From: Citricoccus zhacaiensis
Lineage (GTDB): Bacteria; Actinomycetota; Actinomycetes; Actinomycetales; Micrococcaceae
NCBI RefSeq assembly: GCF_014645315.1
Contig: NZ_BMLQ01000005.1
Span: 248,001 to 312,000, forward strand
Reading direction: 5' to 3'
Length of the DNA stretch: 64,000 bases
Within the stretch, counting starts at the first letter, position 1, and every line of letters begins with the position of its first letter. Positions 8,222 to 17,520 of this stretch are shown piece after piece. Position numbers and translations under genes: made by a program. The notes under the pieces were generated by a model, which worked only from the letters and a program-made list of their open reading frames with translations, ran no database searches and was not told the origin of the DNA.

Positions 8222-10294
8222 ATGTCGACATCGCCTGATCCGCAGGCTTCTCAGGCTCCTCAGGCTGTACTCACCACCCGGCCGCCCGGCACCAAACCGC
8301 CCGCCACCAAACCACCCGCCACCGCCGGCCGACTGCTGTGGCGCGCGATCCGCCGTCGTCGGGGACGGGTGGCGGGGAGCCTGACTCTGATGACGCTGTG
8401 GCAGGTGTGCGAGGCCTTCGTGCCGATCGCCATCGGGATCATCGTGGACGTGGCGATTGTCCCTCTGGACGGGCGGGCGATGCTCCTGTCCCTGCTCGGG
8501 ATCGCGGCGCTGTTCACCGTGCTCTCCCTGGGCTACCGCTTCGGCGCCCGGCTCGCCAACACCGCGCTGCATCACGAGGCCCACGCGCTGCGGGTGGAGG
8601 TCGCCGAGGTGCCGCTCGCCTCCGGGGCCGTGGCAGCCCGGTCCAACGCCGGCGAGATCCTGTCCCTGTCCTCGGCGGACGCGGACGTCACCGCCCAGGT
8701 GTTCCGGCAGATCGCCGGCGGCGGCTCCGCGATCATCGGCCTCGTGGCGGTCTCGGTGTACCTGCTGGCCACGGACGTGATGGTCGGCCTCGTGGTGCTG
8801 GTGGGCGTGCCGCTCAGCCTGCTGCTCGTGGCCCTGGCCTCCCGCTCCATCTCACGGCACTCCACCGCGCAGCAGGAGGCGATCGGCCTGGCCAGCCGCC
8901 GGGCCGGTGACATCCTGGCTGGGTTGCGGGTCCTCAGCGCCGGAGGCGGTGAGCGCTGGGCGAGCGCGCACTACCGGGAGGCGTCGCAGCGGGCCGGTCG
9001 GGCCGGCGTCGTGACGGCTGAGCGCAGCGGGCGGCTGGAGGCGATCGGCGCCCTCGGCACTGCCCTGGTGCTGGCCCTGGTACTGGTGGTGGCCGGCCAG
9101 CGCGTGCTGTCCGGGGACCTGGCGATCGGCGCCCTGGTCTCGGTGGTCGGGGTCGCGGTGTTCTTCCAGGAGCCGGTGCGCACCATCACGGACATGATCG
9201 GTGCGTTCGCCCGCTCTCACGGCGCGGCCCGGCGGATCGCGGACTTCCTCACCGCGGTTCCGGCCGAAGACACCGGTGACGAGGTCCCGGAGACGGCGGG
9301 ACTGCGCATCACCGGTCTGGCGCTGGTCACGCCTCCCGAGCACGACGCCGGCTCCCCGGCCGAGCGCGATGGACAGGTTCCGGTGAAGGAAGGTGTCCAG
9401 CGCGGTGGTGCGCTCCGGCTGGATCGGTCAGCCCGGCTCGACCTGTCATCCCGGCCAAATCTGTCATCTCAGCTGAACCTGGAGGTGCCGCCGGGCCGCT
9501 TCCTGGGACTGGTGGTGGACGATCCGGCCCAGGCCGAGACCATCCTGCAGGCCGTGGATGGTCTGGGGGACCAAGCCGGAACGGTGCTGATCGGTGGGCA
9601 TCCGCGCAGTCGCCTGGTGCCACGGCTGGCCGACCACCTGGTGGTGGCGCCGCACCGGGTGGACCTGTTCGCCGGCACCGTGCGTTCGAACATCATCCTG
9701 CACCACGACGAGGGGTCGGGCCGCTCACACGCAGCCACACACCGTGCCCAGGCCACACACCGTGCCCGGGTCGCCATCGAGCTCCCGGACCGTGGGGGCT
9801 CCCAGATCGATCCGGCGGTGCTGGCGGCCGCGGGCGTCACCGAGATCATCGGCCATTTCGCGGACGGACTGGAGCACCGGGTGGACGAGGGCGGCCGCAA
9901 CCTCTCCGGCGGCCAGCGTCAGCGCTTGGCCCTCGCCCGCGCTCTGCACGCCGATCCGGAGGTGCTCATCCTGCACGAGCCGACCAGCGCGGTGGATGCC
10001 GTCACCGAGTTCCAGATCGCCCAGGCCGTGAAGTCGCTGCGCTCCGAGGCCGCCGCCGGGAATCGCGCTGAGAACGGCTCCGGATCCGCCACCACACGCC
10101 CCGGCCCACGCACCGGCACACGCACCGGCCCGTTCACAGGCCCACGCACCACCGTGGTGGTGACCTCATCGCCGGCCTTCCTCACCGTCGCGGACACCGT
10201 GGTGCACGTGCACAGGGACGGCGCCACCTCCACCGGAACGCATCACTCCCTGCTGGAGACCTCGGATGACTACCGGATGGCGGTGGCCCGATGA
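8222..10294 (+). CDS. ABC exporter subunit 1 (TMD-NBD half-transporter with degenerate Walker A)
   Basis: 690 residues: six-helix ABC exporter membrane domain (about 40-330), then a nucleotide-binding domain. The Walker A position reads LVVDDPAQAETILQ (about residue 430) with no GxxGxGKS. The signature LSGGQRQRLALARAL (about 561) is intact. Walker B is LILHEPTSAVD, with His replacing the usual Asp, and the H-loop position reads VVVTSSPAF without the switch His. The subunit therefore contributes mainly its signature motif to a shared site. It overlaps the next gene by ATGA and the two must form a heterodimer. The nearby siderophore-interacting reductase suggests a role in siderophore traffic, as with mycobacterial IrtAB, but the substrate is not shown by sequence. 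Confidence 0.9.
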   Translation: MSTSPDPQASQAPQAVLTTRPPGTKPPATKPPATAGRLLWRAIRRRRGRVAGSLTLMTLWQVCEAFVPIAIGIIVDVAIVPLDGRAMLLSLLGIAALFTVLSLGYRFGARLANTALHHEAHALRVEVAEVPLASGAVAARSNAGEILSLSSADADVTAQVFRQIAGGGSAIIGLVAVSVYLLATDVMVGLVVLVGVPLSLLLVALASRSISRHSTAQQEAIGLASRRAGDILAGLRVLSAGGGERWASAHYREASQRAGRAGVVTAERSGRLEAIGALGTALVLALVLVVAGQRVLSGDLAIGALVSVVGVAVFFQEPVRTITDMIGAFARSHGAARRIADFLTAVPAEDTGDEVPETAGLRITGLALVTPPEHDAGSPAERDGQVPVKEGVQRGGALRLDRSARLDLSSRPNLSSQLNLEVPPGRFLGLVVDDPAQAETILQAVDGLGDQAGTVLIGGHPRSRLVPRLADHLVVAPHRVDLFAGTVRSNIILHHDEGSGRSHAATHRAQATHRARVAIELPDRGGSQIDPAVLAAAGVTEIIGHFADGLEHRVDEGGRNLSGGQRQRLALARALHADPEVLILHEPTSAVDAVTEFQIAQAVKSLRSEAAAGNRAENGSGSATTRPGPRTGTRTGPFTGPRTTVVVTSSPAFLTVADTVVHVHRDGATSTGTHHSLLETSDDYRMAVAR

Positions 10295-12129
10295 CTGTTC
10301 AGAGTGTGGACACCGCCCAGCCGTTGGCCCTTCCCCTGGCTCGGCCGAGAGAATCCTTCCGCCTGCTCTGGCGGAACACCCGCGGCCAACGCTCGTTCGT
10401 GTGGCTGGTGGGGATCGCGGGCCTGCTGGCCGCCGTCGCCGGCCTGGTGGCACCGTGGATGATCGGCTGGCTCGTGGACGTCCTGCTGGCCGCCGGAGTC
10501 GGCGGAGCCGAGCAGACCCCGGCTGCTGCTGACGCTGACGCGGCTGCAGGTACTGCCGGTGGCCCTGGTGCCAACGCCCCCGCCGCTGCCGTGTGGTGGG
10601 CCGCGGCCGCCGTGGCTGGAGCGGGCCTCATCGCCGCCGCCTGCGCCTGGGCCGGCCAGGCCTGGCTGGCCCGTGCCGCCGAGCCCACGGTGGCGGGGCT
10701 GCGCGAGGCCGTGATGGACCGGGCCCTGCGGATCGGCTCCTCGCGGCTGGACGGCACCGAGACCGGCGATCTGGTGTCCCGGGTGGCCGAGGACGCCCGT
10801 GAGGTCAGCCAGGCGGCCACCACGGTGGTGCCGCTGGTGGTGCAGTCGCTGTTCACGGTCGTGGTCTCGGCCGCGGGCCTGGCCGCCGTCGACTGGAGGC
10901 TCGGGCTCGTGGGACTGCTGGCCATCCCGATGTACTGGACCACCCTGCGCTGGTATCTGCCCCGTTCCGGGCCGATCTACCGGGAGGAACGGGCCGCTTT
11001 CGGCACCCGCGCCTCCCGGCTGCTGGGCGGGATCACCGGCGCCCGGACCCTGCGCGCCTACGACGCCCAGGGCCCGGAACTCGAGCGCATCCACGCCGCC
11101 TCTGCTCAGGCCCGCGACCTCTCCATCGGGGTGTTCGGCTTCCTCACCCGCGCGTTCAGCCGGAACAACCGGGCCGAGGCCGTGGTGCTCGGGGCCATCC
11201 TGGGTGCCGGGTTCCTGCTCGTCTCCGCCGGATACATCACCGCCGGCGCCGTGACCACGGCGGCCCTGCTGTTCCACCGGCTGTTCAACCCGATCGGGGC
11301 ACTCGTCGGCATGTTCGACCAGGTCCAGTCCGCCGGCGCCTCACTGGCCCGGATGGCCGGCGTCGTCTCCCTGCCGGTACCCGAGCGCACCGCGCGGCTG
11401 CACGGCGGCACGCTGGAACTGGCCGACGTCTCCCACACCTACGACGACGGCACCCCCGCCCTGCACGACGTCCACCTGACGATTGGGCCGGGGGAGGTGG
11501 TGGCCGTCGTCGGGACCACCGGGGCGGGCAAGTCCACGCTGGCGCAGATCGCAGCGGGACTGGTGGCACCGACGTCCGGGACGGCGCGACTGGGTGGGGT
11601 TGAGCTGGTCGAGGCCGATCCGGGCAGCCTGCGCGAGCACATCACCATGGTCTTCCAGGAGGTGCACGGCTTCGCCACCACGGTGGCCGAGAATTTGAGG
11701 GTGGCCCGGCCGGAGGCTGATCGAACAACACTGGAGGCGGCCCTCGAGTCCGTGGGGGCCGGCTGGGTGGCGCACCTACCGCAGGGCCTGGACACCGAGG
11801 TCGGGGAGGGCGGCTACCGGCTGGATCCCATGCAGCTGCAGATGCTCGCCCTGGCCCGGGTGGCGCTCGCCGACCCGCAGCTGGTGGTGCTAGACGAGGC
11901 CACGGCGGAGGCCAGCTCGGCCGGAGCCCGCCGGCTGGACATCGCCGCGGTCCGGGTACTGGAAGGCCGTAGCGGGCTGGTGGTGGCGCACCGGCTCAGC
12001 CAGGCCGTGGCCGCAGACCGGATCCTGGTGATGTCAGCCGGGCGGATCGTGGAGACCGGGACCCACGAGGAGTTGCGGGCGGCCGGCGGGCACTACGCAG
12101 AGCTGTCCCGCGCCTGGTTCGGCGGCTGA
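10291..12129 (+). CDS. ABC exporter subunit 2 (TMD-NBD half-transporter with degenerate signature)
   Basis: 612 residues: six-helix membrane domain, then an NBD with intact Walker A (GTTGAGKS, residues 408-415), Walker B LVVLDEATAE (about 531) and switch His in VVAHRLSQ. The signature position reads RLDPMQLQML (about 510) instead of LSGGQ. This is the mirror image of subunit 1, so the pair forms one consensus ATPase site and one degenerate site, as in TM287/288-type heterodimers. An Ala-rich periplasmic-side loop interrupts the first helix pair. Start ATG overlaps the upstream stop by four bases, implying coupled translation. Confidence 0.92.
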   Translation: MTVQSVDTAQPLALPLARPRESFRLLWRNTRGQRSFVWLVGIAGLLAAVAGLVAPWMIGWLVDVLLAAGVGGAEQTPAAADADAAAGTAGGPGANAPAAAVWWAAAAVAGAGLIAAACAWAGQAWLARAAEPTVAGLREAVMDRALRIGSSRLDGTETGDLVSRVAEDAREVSQAATTVVPLVVQSLFTVVVSAAGLAAVDWRLGLVGLLAIPMYWTTLRWYLPRSGPIYREERAAFGTRASRLLGGITGARTLRAYDAQGPELERIHAASAQARDLSIGVFGFLTRAFSRNNRAEAVVLGAILGAGFLLVSAGYITAGAVTTAALLFHRLFNPIGALVGMFDQVQSAGASLARMAGVVSLPVPERTARLHGGTLELADVSHTYDDGTPALHDVHLTIGPGEVVAVVGTTGAGKSTLAQIAAGLVAPTSGTARLGGVELVEADPGSLREHITMVFQEVHGFATTVAENLRVARPEADRTTLEAALESVGAGWVAHLPQGLDTEVGEGGYRLDPMQLQMLALARVALADPQLVVLDEATAEASSAGARRLDIAAVRVLEGRSGLVVAHRLSQAVAADRILVMSAGRIVETGTHEELRAAGGHYAELSRAWFGG

Positions 12130-12142
12130 AAACGAGAGGACG

Positions 12143-13150
12143 TCAGGAGCCCTCGGCGCGGCCGATCTTCCAGTAGCCCATGAAGGAGACGCACTTCCGG
12201 TCGATGCCCAGGCCCTTGACCAGATGGCGGCGCAACCCGGTGATCGTGCCGGCCTCGCCGGCCAGCCACGCGTACCAGTGGCCATGGGGGCTCTCCGGCG
12301 GGACCTCCCACAGGGTCGCCTCCGACTCGGCCGCCTCCACATCGGTCTCGCCCACGACGCCGGCCGCGCCAGCAGCGCTGTCGGTTCCGGTCCCAGCGGC
12401 GCCCAGGCCCGTAGCCGCGGCGCCGGCCACCTCCGCGCCGAACTCGCGGCCCCAGGCCTGTACAGCCTCGGTCAAGACCTCGCCGTGCGGACGGTCACCG
12501 CGGACCAGCCAGTTCAGCTGCACCCCGGCCGGCGTGGAGACGGGCAGGACATCCCCGGCGTCCGGTACCTCGATGAACACGTGCCCACTGAAGCTCTCGT
12601 CGAGGGTTTCCAGGATGGCGCAGATCGCGGGGGCGGCGGTCTCGTCGCCCACCAGCAGCACCGTGCGTGCCGAGCCCGGGTCCCACTCGATGCCCCCGCT
12701 GCGGCCACGGCCGCGCGTCTCGGAGCGCTCATCCGGCCCGAGGATCACCATCTCGTCCCCGACGGCGGCCCCCAGCGCCCAGGCGGACGCTGGCCCCGCG
12801 GTGCCGTGCAGCACGAAGTCCACGTCGATCTCGCGGACTTCCGGGCGAACCGCGCGGACGGTGTAGGTGCGCATCGCGTTGCGTTCGGCGTCCGGCAGCT
12901 CACGCCAGCGGGTGTACCACTCCATCATCGCGGGGGCGGGGTCGGAGAACAGACCCACGTCCGGCAGGGTGCCGTCCGCACGGGGCAGCATGAGCTTGAT
13001 GCGCTGATCGAGGCCGCCGGTGCCGAAGAACTGCAAGTCGTCGTCGGCGAAGGTGAACCGGACGAAGTGCTCGCCGAGCCGGTTGATCCGCGTCACCCGG
13101 GTCTGGTAGGCGCGGGTCGAGGGGTACGTCTGGGTCGCGGTCGCGGTCAT
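12143..13150 (-). CDS. Siderophore-interacting protein (FAD/NAD(P)H-dependent ferric-siderophore reductase)
   Basis: 335 residues of the SIP family, which releases iron by reducing Fe(III)-siderophores in the cytoplasm. Visible features are the FAD-binding RTYTVRA motif (residues 94-100), GPASAWA (119-125), a nucleotide-binding LLVGDETAAPAI (165-176) and the characteristic C-terminal FMGYWKIGRAEG. An Ala/Gly-rich linker of about 30 residues (roughly 245-275) interrupts the reductase domain. Convergent with the ABC exporter, 13 bp apart. Preceded by an iron box overlapping a -10-like TACTAT, so it should be iron-repressed. In mycobacteria an equivalent domain is fused to IrtA, which supports a functional link with the neighbouring exporter. 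Confidence 0.92.
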   Translation of the reverse strand: MTATATQTYPSTRAYQTRVTRINRLGEHFVRFTFADDDLQFFGTGGLDQRIKLMLPRADGTLPDVGLFSDPAPAMMEWYTRWRELPDAERNAMRTYTVRAVRPEVREIDVDFVLHGTAGPASAWALGAAVGDEMVILGPDERSETRGRGRSGGIEWDPGSARTVLLVGDETAAPAICAILETLDESFSGHVFIEVPDAGDVLPVSTPAGVQLNWLVRGDRPHGEVLTEAVQAWGREFGAEVAGAAATGLGAAGTGTDSAAGAAGVVGETDVEAAESEATLWEVPPESPHGHWYAWLAGEAGTITGLRRHLVKGLGIDRKCVSFMGYWKIGRAEGS

Positions 13151-13198
13151 GGTCTGCTTTCCGTAGGGAACGAGGCGGGGGCCTCCGCGTGCCTGACG

Positions 13199-13220
13199 AT
13201 AGTAGGTTAGGCACGCCTAA
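13199..13220 (-). promoter_or_regulatory. DtxR/IdeR-type iron box and -10 of the SIP gene
   Basis: Plus strand 13202-13220 reads GTAGGTTAGGCACGCCTAA, 15 of 19 positions of the TWAGGTWAGSCTWACCTWA consensus, with a TTAGGC/GCCTAA dyad. It overlaps a minus-strand TACTAT (13199-13204), so repressor binding would block the promoter. Confidence 0.75.
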
Positions 13221-13247
13221 TTAATCTACGGAATCATGCCGTATTGT

Positions 13248-13290
13248 GCAACGACGTGATGCAACGGTGGGACGCAACGACGTGATGCAA
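13248..13290. repeat. Two direct 17-bp repeats between SIP and GH15 genes
   Basis: GCAACGACGTGATGCAA occurs at 13248-13264 and 13274-13290. Function unknown; it lies upstream of the SIP promoter and beyond the 3' end of the GH15 gene. Confidence 0.8.
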
Positions 13291-13357
13291 TGAGCGCCCC
13301 GGCGGCCGGCCCGCATGGCCCGTTGCCGCACCGCCCGTTACTTCACCGTCCGTTCCC

Positions 13358-15211
13358 TCACTGACCGTTCAGCGTCAGCGCGGCCACCAGCAGGGCCAGA
13401 TGGCTCAAGGCCTGCGGCATGTTGCCCAGGAACGAGTCATCCGCAGGATCGATCATCTCGGTGTACAGGCCGACGTCGTTGGCCAGGGCCAGCATTGCGT
13501 CCATCTGCTCCCGGGCCTCGGCCCGCCGCCCGACCAGGGCGAGGGCGGCCGCGCACCAGAAGCCGCACGCCGTGAAGGTCCCCTCCTCCGCGTCCATCCC
13601 GCTGTACCGGAACAGCAGGGGTCCGCGGCCCAGTTCCTCGCGCAGGGCATCGATGGTGGAGGACATCCGCGGGCCGGTGTCGAACCCGCTGATCGTGTGC
13701 AGCAGCACGGAGACGTCCAGTTCCTCGCTCCCGCGGTACATGACATAGGCGCCGCGCTCCTCGGACCAGCCGTGCTCGTCGATCCACGCCCGGATCCGGT
13801 CCCGCTCATCCCGCCACCGGTCGTCCGTGCCCGGCAGATGCCCGCCGTCGGCCAGGGTGATGGCCCGGTCCAGCGCCACCCAGCAGCCCATCTTCGAGCT
13901 GGTGTAGTGCCGGTGCTCGGGCAGTTCCCACATGCCGGCATCGGGCCGGATCCAGAGGTCGCACACGGCGTCCGCCAGTCCGGACAGCATCCGGGCCGTT
14001 TCGGCGTCCAGCACGTTGCCGCCGCCCACGTACAGGGTCGCCATGTCGAAGATGTCCCCGTAGACGCCGAGCTGTAACTGGTCGGCGGCGTCATTGCCGG
14101 ACACCACGGGGCCGATGCCGCGCCAGCCGGGCACCTCCAGTTCCGTGGTGCCGGCCTCCGGGACGTGCCCGTTGAGCCGGTTCAGCACGTGCAGCCGGGG
14201 CTGCTGCTCCCGCGCCAGCCGCAACAGCCAGGAGACGGCGGCGTGCACGTCCTCCTGCTCATCCAGCCGCAGGAGGGCGTGCAGCGAGTAGGTGGCGTCA
14301 CGGATCCAGGCGAAGCGGTAGTCGTAGTTCTTGGTGCCCTCGCGGTTCTCCGGCAGGGAGGTGGTGGCGGCCGCCGCGATGGACCCGGACGGGCTGTGGC
14401 CGAGCAGCTTCAGCACCAGAGCGCTGCGGCGCACCTCGTCCTCGTAGGGACCGTCGTACTCCAGCAGGTCGGTCCAGCGCCGCCACAGGTCCACGCTCAG
14501 GTCCACGTTGCGCCGGATCGCGTGCGGCTCGGGCAGGCGCAGCGGCTCCGCCGCGGTCCCGACGACGGCCAGCAGGTGTTCGGTCCCCTCGCCGGAGGTG
14601 AACCGGCCGGAGAGGGTCTGGGGGCCGGCGTCGTGCGCTCCGATGTCCTCGCCGCGCACGGCGAGGGAGACCTCGCCGACGCGGATGACCGGGCCCTGGT
14701 CCGTCTGCTGCACCCACGGGGAGGCGGTGTTCAGCATGGTCCCCGGGACCACGCGCCACCGCATCGGCACCTGGCCGTCGAGGCCCTCCACGCAGCGTGC
14801 GAGCTCCGTCCAGGGCAGGGCGCCGGTGGAGCCCATGTTCACGGAATCGGTGACCCGCACGGTGCCCACCGGGGTGCTGTACGTGGTGCGCAGCACGTTC
14901 GTCCCGGGGATGTACTCGCGGTGGACCCCGAGATCGGCAGCCACCTCCACGCCCGCGGCGCTCAGGGCCTCCTCGTCCGGAGCCAACTCGATGCAGCCGC
15001 CGTGGTCCGCGTCCAGCAGTCGGGCGAACACCGGGGCGGAGTCCAGGTCCGGCACGGGGAACCAGTCCACGGAGCCGTCATGCGCCACCAGGGCCACGGT
15101 CCGGCCGTTGCCGATCGCGGCATAGGAGCGCAGGTCCACATAGCCGTCGCGGCGGTCCTCCAGTGTCATGCGCCCGCTCACAGCCGCCCCGTTCACAGCT
15201 TCCCCGCTCAC
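13358..15211 (-). CDS. Glycoside hydrolase family 15 protein (glucoamylase/trehalase-like)
   Basis: 617 residues from a GTG that overlaps the SDR stop (GTGA); an internal ATG at 15169 gives 603 residues and is equally plausible because homology begins at GYVDLRSYAAIGNGRTVALV. This opening, the segment KNYDYRFAWIRDATYSLHAL (around residue 300) and the C-terminal NMPQALSHLALL are typical of bacterial GH15 proteins, including the mycobacterial trehalases. It is expected to hydrolyse an alpha-glucoside, possibly trehalose; specificity cannot be read from the sequence. No signal peptide, so cytoplasmic. Coupled to the SDR gene, suggesting a shared stress or osmolyte role. Confidence 0.88.
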   Translation of the reverse strand: MSGEAVNGAAVSGRMTLEDRRDGYVDLRSYAAIGNGRTVALVAHDGSVDWFPVPDLDSAPVFARLLDADHGGCIELAPDEEALSAAGVEVAADLGVHREYIPGTNVLRTTYSTPVGTVRVTDSVNMGSTGALPWTELARCVEGLDGQVPMRWRVVPGTMLNTASPWVQQTDQGPVIRVGEVSLAVRGEDIGAHDAGPQTLSGRFTSGEGTEHLLAVVGTAAEPLRLPEPHAIRRNVDLSVDLWRRWTDLLEYDGPYEDEVRRSALVLKLLGHSPSGSIAAAATTSLPENREGTKNYDYRFAWIRDATYSLHALLRLDEQEDVHAAVSWLLRLAREQQPRLHVLNRLNGHVPEAGTTELEVPGWRGIGPVVSGNDAADQLQLGVYGDIFDMATLYVGGGNVLDAETARMLSGLADAVCDLWIRPDAGMWELPEHRHYTSSKMGCWVALDRAITLADGGHLPGTDDRWRDERDRIRAWIDEHGWSEERGAYVMYRGSEELDVSVLLHTISGFDTGPRMSSTIDALREELGRGPLLFRYSGMDAEEGTFTACGFWCAAALALVGRRAEAREQMDAMLALANDVGLYTEMIDPADDSFLGNMPQALSHLALLVAALTLNGQ

Positions 15212-16086
15212 AGCATCGGCGAGCCGCCCGTGACGGCCACCCGCGCCCCGGAGACGTAGCTGCCGTCGTCGCTGGCCAGCATCACGTAGACCGGGGCGAG
15301 TTCGGCGGGCTGGCCCGTGCGGCCGAGCGGCACCTGCTGGCCGAAGTCCTTGACCTGGTCCTCCGGCAGGGTGGACGGGATCAGCGGAGTCCAGATCGGG
15401 CCGGGGGCCACCGAGTTCACCCGGATGCCCTTCGGGCCGAGCAGCTGCGCCAGGGACGCGGAGAAGTTGGCGATGGCCGACTTGGTCGCCGCATAGGGAG
15501 CGAGGGTCGGGCTGGGGGAGTCCGCATTCACCGAGGAGGTGCCGATGATGGAGGCCCCGGGCTTCAGGTGCGGCAGCGCGGCCTTGGCCAGGTAGAAGTA
15601 GTGGCCCACGTTGAGCCGGAACGTGTGGTCGAACTCCTCGTCCGAGATGTCCTCGAGGTTCTCGTGGCTCATCTGGAACGCGGCGTTGGCCACCAGCACG
15701 TCCAGCCGGCCGAACTCGTCGACGGCCCTCTGCACCACACTGCGGCAGTGGGCTGGATCCGAGAGGTCGCCGGGGACCAGCACGGCGCGGCGTCCGGCCT
15801 CCTCGACGTACCGCGCGGTGTCCTGCGCGTCCTCGTCCTCATTGAGGTAGGCGATCAGCACGTCCGCACCCTCGCGGGCGAAGGCGATGGCCACGGCCCG
15901 GCCGATTCCGCTGTCCCCGCCGGTGATGATGGCGGCCCGGCCCTCCAGCTTGCCGGAACCCCGGTAGCTGGTCTCGCCGCAATCCGGCAGCGGAGTCATC
16001 TGCGACTGCACGCCCGGCGGCTGCTGTTGCTGGGCGGGGATGTGCTCGGGAAAGCGGTCGGTGTTCGTCTCGGGTGCTGGAGTCAT
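15208..16086 (-). CDS. SDR family oxidoreductase (GSP39/YghA-like)
   Basis: 292 residues. Classical short-chain dehydrogenase: TGGDSGIG cofactor motif (55-62), NAA (134-136), Asn159, Ser184/185 and catalytic YAATK (Tyr198, Lys202). The Gln-rich N-terminal extension (PAQQQQPPG and MTPLPDCGETSYRGSGKLEG) matches the subgroup of general-stress SDRs such as B. subtilis YdaD and E. coli YghA. Substrate unknown. An AGGAG ribosome binding site lies 6 nt before the ATG. First gene of a two-gene unit with the GH15 protein. Confidence 0.93.
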   Translation of the reverse strand: MTPAPETNTDRFPEHIPAQQQQPPGVQSQMTPLPDCGETSYRGSGKLEGRAAIITGGDSGIGRAVAIAFAREGADVLIAYLNEDEDAQDTARYVEEAGRRAVLVPGDLSDPAHCRSVVQRAVDEFGRLDVLVANAAFQMSHENLEDISDEEFDHTFRLNVGHYFYLAKAALPHLKPGASIIGTSSVNADSPSPTLAPYAATKSAIANFSASLAQLLGPKGIRVNSVAPGPIWTPLIPSTLPEDQVKDFGQQVPLGRTGQPAELAPVYVMLASDDGSYVSGARVAVTGGSPML

Positions 16087-16189
16087 GCTCGTCTCCTGTC
16101 GTCGATCACGTGCCGCCCACTGTAGCGAGCACTCCGGACGTGAACCACCGGTGGGTGGCGGTCACTGCCGTACTACCGACGTGCTGTGG

Positions 16190-17434
16190 TCAACGCCGAG
16201 CTGTGGTGGTCCGAGGCGAGGGAGAACCGGTATCGACTGGCGAGACGGGGGAGTGTGGGGAGGCCGCCGATGTGGCCGGGGAGTGCGACGATGCTGACGT
16301 GGCCGGGGCGGCCGGGGAGTCAGGGGTTCGGCACAGCGAGCCCGACAGTCGCCACAGGACCGCCGGCGGCTCCAGCAGCCAGGTGCTCCGGGCCGCCCGG
16401 CCCAGCAGCAGCCCTAGGGCGATCGCGGCGAGGGCCACGGCCACCACCGTCCACGCCGCCCAGGGGGCCGCGAGCAGGGGTGAACCGGTCAGATACAGCA
16501 CGGAGGCCAGGGCCACCACGATCGTGGTGTGGGAGAGGTACACCTCCAGCGTGTGCCGGCCCAGGAATGCCAGCGCGCGGGCCGCCGGGCGAATCCGCTG
16601 CAGGGACACCGCGAGGGCGATCCCGCCGATCACCCCGCAGACCTGGCACAGGAACACGACGCCCGGCTGGTCCCGCTGGTCCTCGAAGGCCCCGAGCCAG
16701 GCGAAGGTCACGAGCCAGCCGACCGCGACGGCGGCCCACACGGTCTGGGGGACCCGGGCGACGCCGTCGCGCACTCGGGAGCTGCCGCGCGCGGCGGCGA
16801 TGAAGAAGAGGAAATAGGCCGGGGCCTCATAGAGTCCGGTGCCCACCAGGTGCCGCAGTTCGCCGCCCTCCAGCCCGGTGGCACCCGGCCAGACCAGCCC
16901 GGACCACACCACGGACAGCGCCGCGGCCGAGCCGACCACCCACCCGGTGGGGACCTTCTGCAACAGACGCCCGGCGAGGAGGAACAGCACCAGGGCCCAC
17001 AGGAACCACAGTTCGGCGTTGGCCCGCAGCGGTGACCACGCCCAGGTCTCCAGTTGCGTCCCCAGGTCCGTGTGCACCATGCCCGGCAGCAGGTGCCCAC
17101 CGATGATCCGGTAGGCGATCACGGGGATCTGCCACAGCAGGAACACCCAGACCAGCAGCGAGGCCTTGGTGCGGAGGAAGTCGCCCCACCCCGCGGCCAG
17201 CCACTTCGCGGCGAACAACCCGGACATGGCGAAGAACAGCGGCATACGCAGGTCCTCGAACGCGGTGTTCAGGGTGCTGAAGGCGGGGATCCGGTCCATG
17301 TCCGCCTGGCGCAGCCACAGGCTGGTGTGCAGCAGGACCACCAGCAGGATCGAGATCCCCTTGGCGGTGTCCACCCACTGGGCTCGGGGACGGGAGGTCG
17401 GACGGGCACCGGGGTACGCGTGGGGCAGGGACAT
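16190..17434 (-). CDS. Membrane acyltransferase (acyltransferase-3 family)
   Basis: 414 residues from the ATG at 17434. About ten hydrophobic segments; the first contains WVDTAKGISILLVVLLHTSL, the signature opening of acyltransferase-3 proteins with the catalytic-type His, and RMPLFFAMSGLFAAKW follows. LGRHTLEVYLSHT near residue 300 is also typical. Such enzymes O-acylate cell-surface glycans, lipids or secondary metabolites. A Pro/Ser/Thr-rich cytoplasmic tail of about 40 residues ends the protein. It lies 86 bp downstream of the Fe-siderophore ATPase on the same strand, so it could be part of that transcript and modify a siderophore or an envelope polymer; that is inference. Confidence 0.85.
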   Translation of the reverse strand: MSLPHAYPGARPTSRPRAQWVDTAKGISILLVVLLHTSLWLRQADMDRIPAFSTLNTAFEDLRMPLFFAMSGLFAAKWLAAGWGDFLRTKASLLVWVFLLWQIPVIAYRIIGGHLLPGMVHTDLGTQLETWAWSPLRANAELWFLWALVLFLLAGRLLQKVPTGWVVGSAAALSVVWSGLVWPGATGLEGGELRHLVGTGLYEAPAYFLFFIAAARGSSRVRDGVARVPQTVWAAVAVGWLVTFAWLGAFEDQRDQPGVVFLCQVCGVIGGIALAVSLQRIRPAARALAFLGRHTLEVYLSHTTIVVALASVLYLTGSPLLAAPWAAWTVVAVALAAIALGLLLGRAARSTWLLEPPAVLWRLSGSLCRTPDSPAAPATSASSHSPATSAASPHSPVSPVDTGSPSPRTTTARR

Positions 17435-17520
17435 GAGGACTTTTCGGCTGGGGATAGCACGCTGGGGACAGCAACAGGTGCCGGACGGGCAACAGTCCAC
17501 GGTACCCCGTGTCAGGTCCG

